From Thermomonas sp. (GTDB taxonomy: Bacteria > Pseudomonadota > Gammaproteobacteria > Xanthomonadales > Xanthomonadaceae), in the NCBI RefSeq assembly GCF_020850895.1, contig NZ_JADZDS010000100.1, forward strand, positions 1 to 45,856: a stretch of DNA of 45,856 bases, read 5' to 3'. Each line of letters begins with the position of its first letter. Position 1 is the stretch's first letter. Under the pieces are notes generated by a model. The model was not told where the DNA came from, ran no database searches, and saw only the letters and a list, made by a program, of their open reading frames with translations. Made by a program: the position numbers and the translations under genes. This document shows positions 25,089 to 33,207 of the stretch, piece by piece.

Positions 25089-25493
25089 TCAGAACTCGAC
25101 CCAGACGCCCTGGGCGTCCACGTCGAAGCAGATGCCGGCTGCAGGGCGCGCGCCGGCGTTGTTGGTCTTGGCGACGGTCTGGTCGTCGACGACATAGACG
25201 GTCTTGCCGATCTCGGACCGGGCGATCAGGTCGCCGGCCGCCGAGTTGGCAAAGCGGAAAATGCCGCGCCGCACGTCGACCGACGCTGCGCCAGCTTCAC
25301 CGGCGTTGACCACCGTTTCATCGGCCCGGCCGACGGCGATATTCGCGGCGGTCGCACTTGCAGGCACCAGAAAGCCTGCAGCGTTCAGCTGAACAAGCGC
25401 ACCAGCATAAATCGTGGTCGCAGCCGCGATCGGGAAGTTGCGGATTGGCCCGATCACCTCGGGCGTGTTGCGGGCACCGGCAAGGGCAACCAT
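25089..25493 (-). CDS. Head decoration-like protein
   Basis: The 134-aa, beta-rich protein (AATTIYAGALVQLNAAGFLV; GKTVYVVDDQTVAKTNNAG) lies between protease/scaffold and capsid, where Mu-like phages carry a decoration or cement protein. Its sequence resembles short head proteins that bind on the capsid surface. It overlaps the protease stop by 1 nt. The function is inferred from fold style and position. Confidence 0.65.
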   Translation of the reverse strand: MVALAGARNTPEVIGPIRNFPIAAATTIYAGALVQLNAAGFLVPASATAANIAVGRADETVVNAGEAGAASVDVRRGIFRFANSAAGDLIARSEIGKTVYVVDDQTVAKTNNAGARPAAGICFDVDAQGVWVEF

Positions 25494-25996
25494 CAGAGCG
25501 TCTCCTTCTTGGCTCCGGCCGCCGCGACGGTGGCCTTGTAATCATCCTCGTTGAGACCCATCAGCGCGACGACGTCGCGCTGGCTGGCGGTCAACGCGCC
25601 GCCGTCGCGGGCCTGAGCAGGCGCATCGCCTTCGATCACGGCGCCCGCCTTCACGACAGGCATTGCATTGATCAGCGCCTCGGCACGCGTCGGATTTTCC
25701 ATGTGCAGCGCGACATAGTCGTCGCGCAGCGGGGTGACGCCGACACGCCCCTGGGCAATCGCGCCGTCGACAAAGGTTTCGGCCTGCCGGCGCTTGGCGT
25801 CGGCGCGCTGCGCCTCCAGCTCTTCGGTCAGGCTGGCAACGCTTGACTGCAGCGCCAGCACCGTCGGATGCTCCAGCACCGCATGGGTCGACACGGCATC
25901 GCCGGCCAGTTTGGTTTTCAGCGCCGCCTCGATCGCGGCGTCGTCGACACCGCCTTCCAGGCCGAGCAGCTCGATCAATGTCGCCTTCCAGTCCAT
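25493..25996 (-). CDS. Nested scaffold protein (Mu gpZ-like internal start)
   Basis: Inside the protease gene an in-frame ATG at 25996 (MDWKATLIELLGLEGGVDDA) is preceded by a perfect GGAGGA 7 nt upstream. The 167-aa product would be the helical scaffold alone. In Mu the scaffold Z is made the same way from the 3' part of gene I. The strong internal ribosome-binding site is direct evidence for separate translation. Confidence 0.75.
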   Translation of the reverse strand: MDWKATLIELLGLEGGVDDAAIEAALKTKLAGDAVSTHAVLEHPTVLALQSSVASLTEELEAQRADAKRRQAETFVDGAIAQGRVGVTPLRDDYVALHMENPTRAEALINAMPVVKAGAVIEGDAPAQARDGGALTASQRDVVALMGLNEDDYKATVAAAGAKKETL

Positions 25997-26467
25997 TGCG
26001 TCTTCCTCCGAGTGCAGGGCCGTCAGCCCGCGAAGATTGGGGGTGTTGGTCAGGCTGGCGCGCAACAACTGCCGCACCTCGCCCGATTTGCTGTGCAGCA
26101 CGGCCGGGCTGATGCCGGCGTAGGCACCGTCCTCCATCAGGCGCCGGCCCTCGCCGGTCCATTCGACCTGACCCCACAGGCCGTCGGCGCGCGCTTCGAG
26201 CGCGACGATCCAGCCACGTGCCGGCGCCGGCAGGCCGAGTGGCGCGGCCTTGTCGGTCGCATGGCATTCATCGATCGGCAGCCGCAGCGCACCGCTGGGC
26301 ATCGACTGTTCGATCAGCGCATGCATTGACGGGACGTGATAGGGGCCACGGCCGTCGTGCGTCGTGATCGGCCCTGCCGGCAGCAGATGGATCCAGTCGG
26401 GCACATCGGCACCTGCCGTCAGGGCAAGCGCAGAGCATGTGGCAATCAAGGGTGTGGGGCGGGGCAT
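25493..26467 (-). CDS. Prohead protease (Mu gpI-like)
   Basis: The 324-aa protein has the gpI N-terminal protease part: DWIHLLPAGPITTHDGRGPY, a GWIVALEARADGLWGQVEWT block and GAYAGISPAVLHSKSGEVRQ (~110-135). This is followed by LRASLTNTPNLRGL, and then from ~158 a helical scaffold-like part (ASLTEELEAQRADAKRRQAE). As in Mu, protease and scaffold are in one frame with an internal start. It removes scaffold from the maturing prohead. The 5' end abuts an opposite-strand moron. Confidence 0.85.
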   Translation of the reverse strand: MPRPTPLIATCSALALTAGADVPDWIHLLPAGPITTHDGRGPYHVPSMHALIEQSMPSGALRLPIDECHATDKAAPLGLPAPARGWIVALEARADGLWGQVEWTGEGRRLMEDGAYAGISPAVLHSKSGEVRQLLRASLTNTPNLRGLTALHSEEDAMDWKATLIELLGLEGGVDDAAIEAALKTKLAGDAVSTHAVLEHPTVLALQSSVASLTEELEAQRADAKRRQAETFVDGAIAQGRVGVTPLRDDYVALHMENPTRAEALINAMPVVKAGAVIEGDAPAQARDGGALTASQRDVVALMGLNEDDYKATVAAAGAKKETL

Positions 26468-26607
26468 TGGGGCTGATGTGCCCGCGCCGCCATGGCAAAA
26501 CTATGCCCGCCACGGCGGGCGGGAAAGCGCTGCCGCGCGAGATCACGCACCTCGTGTCTGTGCGCGACGAAAGACAAAATCAACTGCCCGCTTCAATTGC
26601 CCTTGTT

Positions 26608-27183
26608 ATGGACTTGACCGACTCGGTTGCGCCGGACGAGTTTCGGGGAATGTTGCCGATCCTATCCGAAATCGACGGTTGCCTAACCTCAGGCCACTAT
26701 TTTGCGGCGCTGACCTTGGCGCTCACGTTACCCGACGTATGCGTAAGCCTAGGCAGCGGCCCAGACGGTCCGACTGTGAAGGCTGGCAAGGTCTCCCAGC
26801 TATACAAGCAATGGTGTAGTGACAATTTGGATGAGAGCGCGTCCCTTGATCCGGAGCTGTGCTGGGACCTGCGCAACGGCGCCGTGCACGAGGCTACCCT
26901 GCGCTTGAAAGGTTATCAGCAGATTGTGTTCTCGACACCGGACAGCAGGATCAGCGTCCATGGTGTGTCGGTTGTTTCCGGTGCGATAACGGTCCTCCAC
27001 ATGGACATTGCTCAATGTTGCCACGCTTTGGTTACCGCTGCCCAGCGTTGGCTCCACGCTCAGAGGCGTGATCCAATTGTGGAATCCGGATTGAGGCGCA
27101 TGGTCCGCAGGGTAGAGTACGCCTTTCCGCTAGTGTCTGGCGGCTTTGTCGATGCCTATGTTTCGATCACTGACCCGGCATGA
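26608..27183 (+). CDS. Opposite-strand moron, unknown function
   Basis: This is the only + strand gene inside the phage B late region. It lies between gpG and the protease, so it is a cargo gene (moron). The 191-aa product from ATG 26608 reads MDLTDSVAPDEFRGMLPILS, then ALTLALTLPDVCVSLG, SQLYKQWCSDNL and CWDLRNGAVHEATLRLKG. The LYKQW and LRNG-x-VHE motifs recall an uncharacterised widespread family with an LR-C/G-x-hHxG signature. A longer start at 26503 is possible, but that ATG lies inside a hairpin found again at 35558. Local GC is lower than in the neighbours. No toxin or immunity motif is certain. Confidence 0.6.
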   Translation: MDLTDSVAPDEFRGMLPILSEIDGCLTSGHYFAALTLALTLPDVCVSLGSGPDGPTVKAGKVSQLYKQWCSDNLDESASLDPELCWDLRNGAVHEATLRLKGYQQIVFSTPDSRISVHGVSVVSGAITVLHMDIAQCCHALVTAAQRWLHAQRRDPIVESGLRRMVRRVEYAFPLVSGGFVDAYVSITDPA

Positions 27184-27197
27184 TGCTCGCCATGGCA

Positions 27198-27695
27198 CTA
27201 GCCGGATTGGTTGAGCGCCTCGGCGATATGCTCTTCGACAATCGCTTCGATCGAGCGCACATCCTCCTGTGATAGACCGAGCCAGACACGGGCCGGGATG
27301 CGGCCCCAGGGAATGGGTCGGCCGCGGCTGTCGCGGCCAAAGGCGCCCTTTGCGGCACCGCGCTGCATGACGCCGGCGTAGATCAGGCTGGAACCGATGA
27401 CCACGCCATCGCGGCTGACGAACCGTTGCACCTCCCGTGACAGGCGGCGACTGGGTCCGATCAGCACGCGGTTGAGGTTGCCGTACCCCATCGCCTTGTA
27501 TCGATCGAGCGTCGCCTGGCTCTTGGCCGGCCAGCGCGTCCCGTCCGGCGCGATGCCGGAGCGGAACCGCGCGCGCGTCGCTTCGACCATATATTCGCCA
27601 ATGCCGGTGTAGACGGGCGTCATATTGTCGAGCAGTTGCATCGCCCGTCGGACGGATGCTTGCACGTCGGCCATCTTGAGATCGATGGTGATCAT
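27198..27695 (-). CDS. Virion morphogenesis protein (Mu gpG-like)
   Basis: The 165-aa protein has the gpG pattern: MITIDLKMADVQASVRRAMQ, YMVEATRARFRSGIAPDGTR, then WPAKSQATLDRYK and IGSSLIYAGVMQRGAAKGAF ending with a P-R/P-W-G-RIPAR-x-WLGLS block. In Mu-like phages it follows F and helps tail or head joining. It has no close coupling to its downstream neighbour because the moron interrupts the order before the protease. Confidence 0.85.
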   Translation of the reverse strand: MITIDLKMADVQASVRRAMQLLDNMTPVYTGIGEYMVEATRARFRSGIAPDGTRWPAKSQATLDRYKAMGYGNLNRVLIGPSRRLSREVQRFVSRDGVVIGSSLIYAGVMQRGAAKGAFGRDSRGRPIPWGRIPARVWLGLSQEDVRSIEAIVEEHIAEALNQSG

Positions 27696-27726
27696 CGCTA
27701 TTTAGGCAGCCGGCGCAACATCGGGC

Positions 27727-27745
27727 GCTGCCCACGAGGGGCAGC
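27727..27745 (-). promoter_or_regulatory. Hairpin between the F-like and gpG genes
   Basis: GCTGCCC and GGGCAGC form a perfect 7-bp stem with a 5-nt loop (ACGAG on the + strand). It lies in an 81-bp gap, upstream of gpG on the coding strand. No T-run follows, so a classical terminator is unlikely. It may act in mRNA processing or stability. Confidence 0.3.
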
Positions 27746-27776
27746 CCGTTCTGGACGTAAAGCTCGGGGGCGCCAA

Positions 27777-29027
27777 CTACCCGCCGACATAGAAAGTCTT
27801 CAGCGCGGCTGTGTGCTGCCGTCGATTGATCACGACGACCGCATTGAAGACCTCATCACCGATCCTCTTGCGATAGATCACCGCGGCCTCTCCGGCACCC
27901 GTGCGTTCGCCTGGAATGATCTGGTCGGGGCTCTCCAGGAGAATGGGGAGCCGGGCAAAGTCGGTTGTATCGATCGCCCGCTGGCCCCGCGATTGCTCGG
28001 TCACTCGGTCACCATGTTGGCGAAGGGCATGCCGGACAAAGTCGCTGGTTAAGCGGAAATCTGATCGCCGCATCTCTCTACCACCCAACAACGCCGAGAT
28101 CTGTTGCTGTTGGCTGATCGGTACCATGCCGAGTGAACGGACAATGGCCGGCTGGGCAGCACTGATCCTTCCATCGGCAATCGCACTGGCAAAACGCCTC
28201 GCATCATCGGCGGTTGAGGGCAAGGTGCGATAAGCGCTTGACAGCTCGTCTTGCCGCTGGACCGGCAGGCCGGCCATGAAGGTGCGCGCAACGCCATGGT
28301 CCCAGCTGCCGACCTTGCCTGCCATCGCCTGCACTGTTGGGGAGACGCTGGCGCCGGGCGCATAGGCCCACCCCCTGCCAACGCCCTTCGGAGCGCCTGT
28401 CTTGGGGTCGATGGCATCCCACCCGGGTGGCAGCTGCTTGTCGGGGTCGCCGCCCAACCGACGGACGCCGGCTTCGGATCGCGCGCCCAGCACGTAACAG
28501 CTGCAGCCCCAGTCCGACGGCGGATAGTGGGTAGCCCAAAAGGCATGGTCAGGCGCGAGCGCAATGCCATCCCATGACAGGTGGATGGGCCGCGGTTCCA
28601 GGCTGCCACCGTGGCGGTAGACCCACCAAGGAAAGTCGCCCTGGTCGAGCTGCGCCCGCCGACCTGCCGAGTAGCTGGTATAGGCATTGGCGCGCAGGAT
28701 CGTTTTGACCCGCCACGCTTCGCCGCCGGTCGTCCCTTGGCCAGTCCAGCCGGTCCAGCCATGACGCGCGACGATGGCGCGAAAATCGCGGCGGAAGGCA
28801 TCGATGCCCAGTCCCTCGGCAATCGCCTTGTCGACCGCCGCGGCAAGATCGGCCAGCAAGTCGGCCTGCATGGCCCCCGCCACCATAAAGCCGTCGTCGT
28901 GCGCCGCGCCGAGCATGTCGTCCCACGCCCGTGTCGGCACGAGATTGCCGAGCTTGCGCCGGAAAAAGGCGACCTGCTCGGTGAACGGTCGCCCCGCCAC
29001 GCGGCCAGCTGCAGATGGGTGGGTCAA
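27777..29027 (-). CDS. Mu F-like minor head protein with a C-terminal toxin-like nuclease domain
   Basis: The 416-aa protein starts at a TTG with GGAGG 5 nt upstream. The core is the F-like head protein: WDDMLGAAHDDGFMVAGAMQ, KTILRANAYTSYSAGRRAQL and YPPSDWGCSCYVLGARS. From about residue 310 (RRSDFRLTSDFVRHALRQHG; DTTDFARLPILLESPDQII; YRKRIGDEVFNAVVVINRR) the sequence fits the phage Barnase-EndoU-ColicinE5/D-RelE-like nuclease type fused to many MuF proteins. It is packaged in the head. The C-terminal domain may be delivered to the next host. The nuclease call rests on pattern memory. Confidence 0.8.
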   Translation of the reverse strand: MTHPSAAGRVAGRPFTEQVAFFRRKLGNLVPTRAWDDMLGAAHDDGFMVAGAMQADLLADLAAAVDKAIAEGLGIDAFRRDFRAIVARHGWTGWTGQGTTGGEAWRVKTILRANAYTSYSAGRRAQLDQGDFPWWVYRHGGSLEPRPIHLSWDGIALAPDHAFWATHYPPSDWGCSCYVLGARSEAGVRRLGGDPDKQLPPGWDAIDPKTGAPKGVGRGWAYAPGASVSPTVQAMAGKVGSWDHGVARTFMAGLPVQRQDELSSAYRTLPSTADDARRFASAIADGRISAAQPAIVRSLGMVPISQQQQISALLGGREMRRSDFRLTSDFVRHALRQHGDRVTEQSRGQRAIDTTDFARLPILLESPDQIIPGERTGAGEAAVIYRKRIGDEVFNAVVVINRRQHTAALKTFYVGG

Positions 29028-29048
29028 CCCTGCCTCCGATTTGCCGAT

Positions 29049-29159
29049 TTAGAAGGCATAGAACCCGCTTAGAAGGCAGGTGGCGGGCGAGCGTGGGCAC
29101 ACACTCGCCCCGGCCGGTCGCAGGCCGATTTTGACGCGATGTTTTTTCGCCAGCGTCAT
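29049..29159 (-). CDS. 36-aa mini-ORF coupled to the portal gene
   Basis: The frame starts at an ATG overlapping the portal stop (ATGA) and ends 22 nt before the F-like gene. It encodes a basic N-terminus (MTLAKKHRVKIGLRPAG) and a Cys/Ser-rich tail. No family is known. It may be only a translational bridge across a 128-bp gap, or a gene remnant. A short direct repeat TAGAAGGCA lies at its 3' end. Confidence 0.3.
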   Translation of the reverse strand: MTLAKKHRVKIGLRPAGASVCPRSPATCLLSGFYAF

Positions 29160-30763
29160 GCCCCGTTGGCCGCTGTTTCGTCATCCTCGCTTTCGTCGAC
29201 CAGGTCACTCCTGCCCGCCGCGTGAGCGGCGGCCAGCCCGGCAGCCAGAACCCGGCCCAGATCGTCGCGGGCGAGTGCACCGAACGCCGCCGACATCATG
29301 GCGCGGAACTCGCCAAGGTCGCTGGCCCGATCCAGCATGGTCTCGATGGTGGCGGCAGCATCCTCCATCGCGGCTGCGGCGTCGGGCAACATCGCATCGG
29401 CCAATTGCTCTGCCGGATGGTGACCAGCTTCGACCGCATGCAGTGCCGGGCGCGCTGACGTCGGCTGCGTCGCTGGGACCGGTGCGAGGCTCGGCGAGCT
29501 GATGGCTTCCCGCGAGGCAGACCTGAGCAATTCGGCGTCGCTTGCCGGGTCGGACAGACCAAGCTTGTCGCGGACCTCGCTCTGCTCGACCCTGAGGCCG
29601 AGTGGCACCAGTTGCGCCAGACTGTCGGTCAGCTGCTTGAGGTCTTCCTTCTGCGGGCGCGCGATGATCAGGCGCGGATAGCGTTTGGACGGGCCATATT
29701 GGAGGTCGAACCAGGGGCGGACCAGATCGCGGTTGAGCACAGCGGCGGCAGACTTGCAGTCGGCGGTCTCGATGTCGGCCTGAACCTGCCGGTGCTCCTG
29801 CGCCACAGCGTGCCCGCCCGATACTGCGTCGGTTGTGGTGGTCTGACCGAGAACAGCCTTGGACACCTGACGGTCGAGCCAGTCGGCGCGCTTTTCATAC
29901 AGTTCGGCACCCGCTGTGACATTCTTCGCCTCGACGAACTCGATCTCCATCGAGTTCGGGATGATGGCTGCACAGTCGCCCGCGATGTTGGCGACGGCGC
30001 GGAACAGGGTCGCCCGGTCCTCCTTGGTCGCGCCGCCATGGAACTTGCCGATCCTGACCGGCTGACCATAGGTCTGCGTAAAAATGGCCCAGTCGCGTTG
30101 CGTGAACGCCTTGAACATCCAGCTCCAGACCGCAAGACGAGCGACGCCGGACCGCACCGGCAGGCCGGATTTGGCCTTGATCTGGGCGACAATGAACTTG
30201 AACGGCGGCAGCGGCTCGGCCACCGCCCCGCCATCGATGCCGCCACGCAGCAATGGATTGCGCAAATTGTGCCGGTCAAAAGTGAACCAGCGCGGGTCGC
30301 GCCATTCGAGGCGAGCCGGCCACCATTGACCTTCTGAACGGTCCCACAGGATCTCGGTAAAACTGATCCCCTTGCCGATCGCGTCGAGGATATCGAACAT
30401 CTCGTCCGACAGCTCGTCTCGCTTCAGCCACTCGCGCACCATATCGGCGCGACGAATGTCCTCGGCATCGTCGCTGGCCGCTTCGACCGTGATGTCGATC
30501 TGCGCGACGCTGCGCTTGCGGGTGCCCAGCACGCCGGCATAGTGGAGGTCGCGCTCCTCGATCAACTCGGCCAGCTCGAAATAGCGCAACGGCTCGCCCT
30601 GGTCAGCTTCCCGCAACAGGTCGGCGAGCGTGTCGGGCGTCAGCCCGTCGGCAGGATACCCAGTCAGGGGCGAGCGAACGCCGGTCAGCGTCGGAACAGC
30701 GATCTCGCGGGTCAGCAGCTCGGGGCGAAGCGGGCGGCCATGTTGATCGACCAAACCGGTCAT
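29156..30763 (-). CDS. Portal protein (DUF935, Mu gp29-like)
   Basis: This 535-aa protein is a normal-length DUF935 portal. Recognisable blocks are RYFELAELIEERDLHYAGVL, GISFTEILWDRSEGQWWPAR, WAIFTQTYGQPVRIGKFHGG and the linker VLGQTTTTDAVSGGHAVAQE. The portal ring is the packaging and ejection channel. It lies 2 nt after the terminase. It has no Acb1-like insertion, which makes it a useful contrast to the phage A portal. The acidic C-terminal tail ends DESEDDETAANGA. Confidence 0.9.
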   Translation of the reverse strand: MTGLVDQHGRPLRPELLTREIAVPTLTGVRSPLTGYPADGLTPDTLADLLREADQGEPLRYFELAELIEERDLHYAGVLGTRKRSVAQIDITVEAASDDAEDIRRADMVREWLKRDELSDEMFDILDAIGKGISFTEILWDRSEGQWWPARLEWRDPRWFTFDRHNLRNPLLRGGIDGGAVAEPLPPFKFIVAQIKAKSGLPVRSGVARLAVWSWMFKAFTQRDWAIFTQTYGQPVRIGKFHGGATKEDRATLFRAVANIAGDCAAIIPNSMEIEFVEAKNVTAGAELYEKRADWLDRQVSKAVLGQTTTTDAVSGGHAVAQEHRQVQADIETADCKSAAAVLNRDLVRPWFDLQYGPSKRYPRLIIARPQKEDLKQLTDSLAQLVPLGLRVEQSEVRDKLGLSDPASDAELLRSASREAISSPSLAPVPATQPTSARPALHAVEAGHHPAEQLADAMLPDAAAAMEDAAATIETMLDRASDLGEFRAMMSAAFGALARDDLGRVLAAGLAAAHAAGRSDLVDESEDDETAANGA

Positions 30764-30765
30764 GT

Positions 30766-32253
30766 CTAAATTCCTCCTGCGTTGAGGCGCGCGCCAAGCG
30801 GCGATGCCCAGGGGTCGCGACCGGTCGGCTCGTCATCATCGCCATTCCACAGGTCGCGCGGCCCCCGTTTTACGGGTTCGTAGCCATAGGCCGGCGCGTC
30901 GTTGCCCGCGGCATGAATGGCCAGGGCCAACGCCCAGAAGCGGTCGGCATGGCCATCCGGTGTTCGCTCGGCGGTGAAGCGGATATTGCCCGCGGCGGTC
31001 ACCTGTTTGGTCACCGACCTCAGGTCCGCCCGGATGCTGTTGTCATAGGGGATGCGCAAGCGGCGCTCCTCCATCCGCGCACGAACCGGATAGGCCAGCT
31101 GCTCCTTAACCTTGGGGGTGAAGGTCACCAGCTCGACGGCATAGGTGCCGAATTTACGCTGTGCATCGTCACCCCAGCCTATGCCGAGGCCGGTATAGTC
31201 AAGGCAGGTTCGGGCACAGCGCTGGATCCACGGCCAGATGATTTTCTCCTGGTCGGGTTTGCTCATGTTGCGCAGCGTCTCGACGTGGCGCGTGTAGAGG
31301 ACGTCGCCGAGCTGTTCGACCACCCACAGGACCGTGAGGTCGTGCTTTCGGCCGATGTCGAGACCCAGATAGAGCTGGCCACCTTCACGAGCCTGCCAGT
31401 CGCTGCCCGCTCCATATTCGCAGGCCCCGATCAGGTCATATTCGAGAAATGCGACATCGTCGTCGGCGGGGATGCACATATACTCCTGCAGGAAGCTCTC
31501 CTCGTCGGCGCATCCCGCCTTGACCCAGTCGAAATAGGCCGCCTCGTCCATCGCCTGCCGTTCGTCGTCGGCAGGAAGGGACCGCTGCAATTTCCACAAA
31601 AACCCGTCGTCGAGGGCATCCTGTAGCGTGACCGTGTGCAGGCTCATCTTTTTGGGATTGCCCTGTTCGAGCACCTCGACGACCAGCGTGTTGAAATAAT
31701 TCTTCGTGCCGCGATATGTGGAGATCACCTCAAGCTGGCCGCCCCAGGTGATGCCGGGATAGGTGATCGCCCAAAGTTTGCGCGGGTCGGGGTGCAGCGC
31801 GAACTCGTCGAGGATGCGCCCGCCCCTCTTGCCGGCCTGCGCATCAGGGTTGGAGCTCATCGACAGGATGCGCCGGCCACTGGCGAACTTCAGGACATAA
31901 GCTGATTGCTTCTCCTTCGGATCGATCAGCTGCTCGCCCAGGTCGCGCGCGGCAAGGTCGAGGATCCCGGAAAACAGCTTGCAATCCTCCAGGAACAGCC
32001 GTGCTTGGATGTCATCGCGCGACGACACCCATTGATCGTGGCGCGCGCCGTCGACCCCGGTGCGCGCCACTGCGGCATAGGCAGTCGACCAGCTGATGCC
32101 GATCTGGCGTGATTTGCGCATCAGCTTCAGCCGGCTGGTGTCAGCAATCCAGCGGGCCTGGTAGGGTAGGAAAATGGCGTTCGGATCGTTCGGGACAATG
32201 CGCGCATTGCCGCCGACCTTGGCTGAGTGGGCAACCGAAGGGTCCTTGTCCAT
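30766..32253 (-). CDS. Large terminase subunit (Mu gp28-like)
   Basis: The 495-aa ATPase/nuclease has the Walker A-like MRKSRQIGISWSTAYAA (~42-58), the acidic Walker B ILDEFALHPDPRKLW (~148) and the coupling motif VISTYRGTKNYFNTL. The nuclease domain begins at LYLGLDIGRKHDLTVLWVVE (~290), whose Asp residues are likely metal ligands. I chose the ATG at 32253 overlapping the DUF3486 stop (TGATG); a GTG at 32256 is an alternative. It powers headful packaging. Confidence 0.9.
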   Translation of the reverse strand: MDKDPSVAHSAKVGGNARIVPNDPNAIFLPYQARWIADTSRLKLMRKSRQIGISWSTAYAAVARTGVDGARHDQWVSSRDDIQARLFLEDCKLFSGILDLAARDLGEQLIDPKEKQSAYVLKFASGRRILSMSSNPDAQAGKRGGRILDEFALHPDPRKLWAITYPGITWGGQLEVISTYRGTKNYFNTLVVEVLEQGNPKKMSLHTVTLQDALDDGFLWKLQRSLPADDERQAMDEAAYFDWVKAGCADEESFLQEYMCIPADDDVAFLEYDLIGACEYGAGSDWQAREGGQLYLGLDIGRKHDLTVLWVVEQLGDVLYTRHVETLRNMSKPDQEKIIWPWIQRCARTCLDYTGLGIGWGDDAQRKFGTYAVELVTFTPKVKEQLAYPVRARMEERRLRIPYDNSIRADLRSVTKQVTAAGNIRFTAERTPDGHADRFWALALAIHAAGNDAPAYGYEPVKRGPRDLWNGDDDEPTGRDPWASPLGARLNAGGI

Positions 32254-32891
32254 CACACCGCACCCAGACGTCGACTGATCTCCTGCAGCGTTTCAGGTGT
32301 CAGCACGCCGGTGCGCCCGGCCTCTGCAATGGCTTCGGCAGCCTTTGCGGCATCAGCCTTGGCCCGCTCGGCCTCGCGGTCCTTCTCTTCGCGCTGTTCC
32401 TGGCGTTCGCGCCTCGTCACCTCGGCTTCGCGCGCGCCAATATTGCTGAGCCGGTTCAGCGCCAGCGCTGCATTGGTCAGCAGCTTGATGTCGGGTTCGC
32501 CGGTTGCTGTCAGGGTTTCGAGGATGCGGTATTTGACCAGTTCGATCGCGGCGATCATCTCCGAGCTGCGATCCGCGGGTCCGACCCGCTCGCTCACGAT
32601 GTTCATCAGCATCCGCGCGCCGGCTTGCCGCTTCAATTCCTGTGCCCTGCGCAGCGACCAGCGGCTGAACGCGCCCTTGCTGACGCCCCGGACCCCCCGG
32701 TCGGCAAGCCGCGCGTTGAATTCGCGCAGGATCTCGGTCTGCGGCATTTCCCGCAGTTCAAGCGCTTCGATGGCCCAGCTGATGTCGGGGTCGCATTCGT
32801 CGGGCAGCATGTCGATCGACGACAACCGTCCGCGGCCCTCGCGCCGCGCCCGGGGCTCCTGCCCGACGGCGTCATTGCCAGTCCCGGCCAT
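32253..32891 (-). CDS. Terminase small subunit (DUF3486, Mu gp27-like)
   Basis: The 212-aa protein begins at the ATG at 32891, 1 nt after the gp26-like stop. The N-terminal region (SSIDMLPDECDPDISWAIEA; QTEILREFNARLADRGVRGV) is the DUF3486 DNA-binding part. The C-terminal third is a highly charged helix (RRERQEQREEKDREAERAK). It directly precedes the large terminase, and recognition of the phage left end for packaging is inferred. Confidence 0.85.
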   Translation of the reverse strand: MAGTGNDAVGQEPRARREGRGRLSSIDMLPDECDPDISWAIEALELREMPQTEILREFNARLADRGVRGVSKGAFSRWSLRRAQELKRQAGARMLMNIVSERVGPADRSSEMIAAIELVKYRILETLTATGEPDIKLLTNAALALNRLSNIGAREAEVTRRERQEQREEKDREAERAKADAAKAAEAIAEAGRTGVLTPETLQEISRRLGAV

Positions 32892-32892
32892 G

Positions 32893-33207
32893 TCAGGCCT
32901 CGTCGACCGGCATTGACACTCCCGGAATGGGCGCACGCCGTTCGACATGGTTGCGGCCCATTGCTGTCAACGTGGCGATGATGACATTGCCAAGGCCAGC
33001 GATGCTCGACCGGCTGATGTTGACGGCCCCCATCTCGGCCAGCCAGACCAATTGCGCATCCAGCCACTCGCTCGGACGGCGCGGCACGATCTGTTCGATG
33101 AACGGCGCGAGCGAGCGGCTGCTGAGCGTCGCATCGCTCTGCCGCGCCAGCTCCGCCAGGATTGCCAGGCGCGCGTCAGCCCGGCACCGCTCTTCATAGC
33201 CGCTCAC
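32893..33207 (-). CDS. Mu gp26-like small protein
   Basis: The 104-aa protein has a helical start (EERCRADARLAILAELARQS) and a winged-helix-like centre (EWLDAQLVWLAEMGAVNI). It sits between DUF2730 and DUF3486, exactly as its phage A counterpart at 1164-1454. The start overlaps the DUF2730 stop as ATGA. The function is unknown in the family. Confidence 0.7.
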   Translation of the reverse strand: MSGYEERCRADARLAILAELARQSDATLSSRSLAPFIEQIVPRRPSEWLDAQLVWLAEMGAVNISRSSIAGLGNVIIATLTAMGRNHVERRAPIPGVSMPVDEA

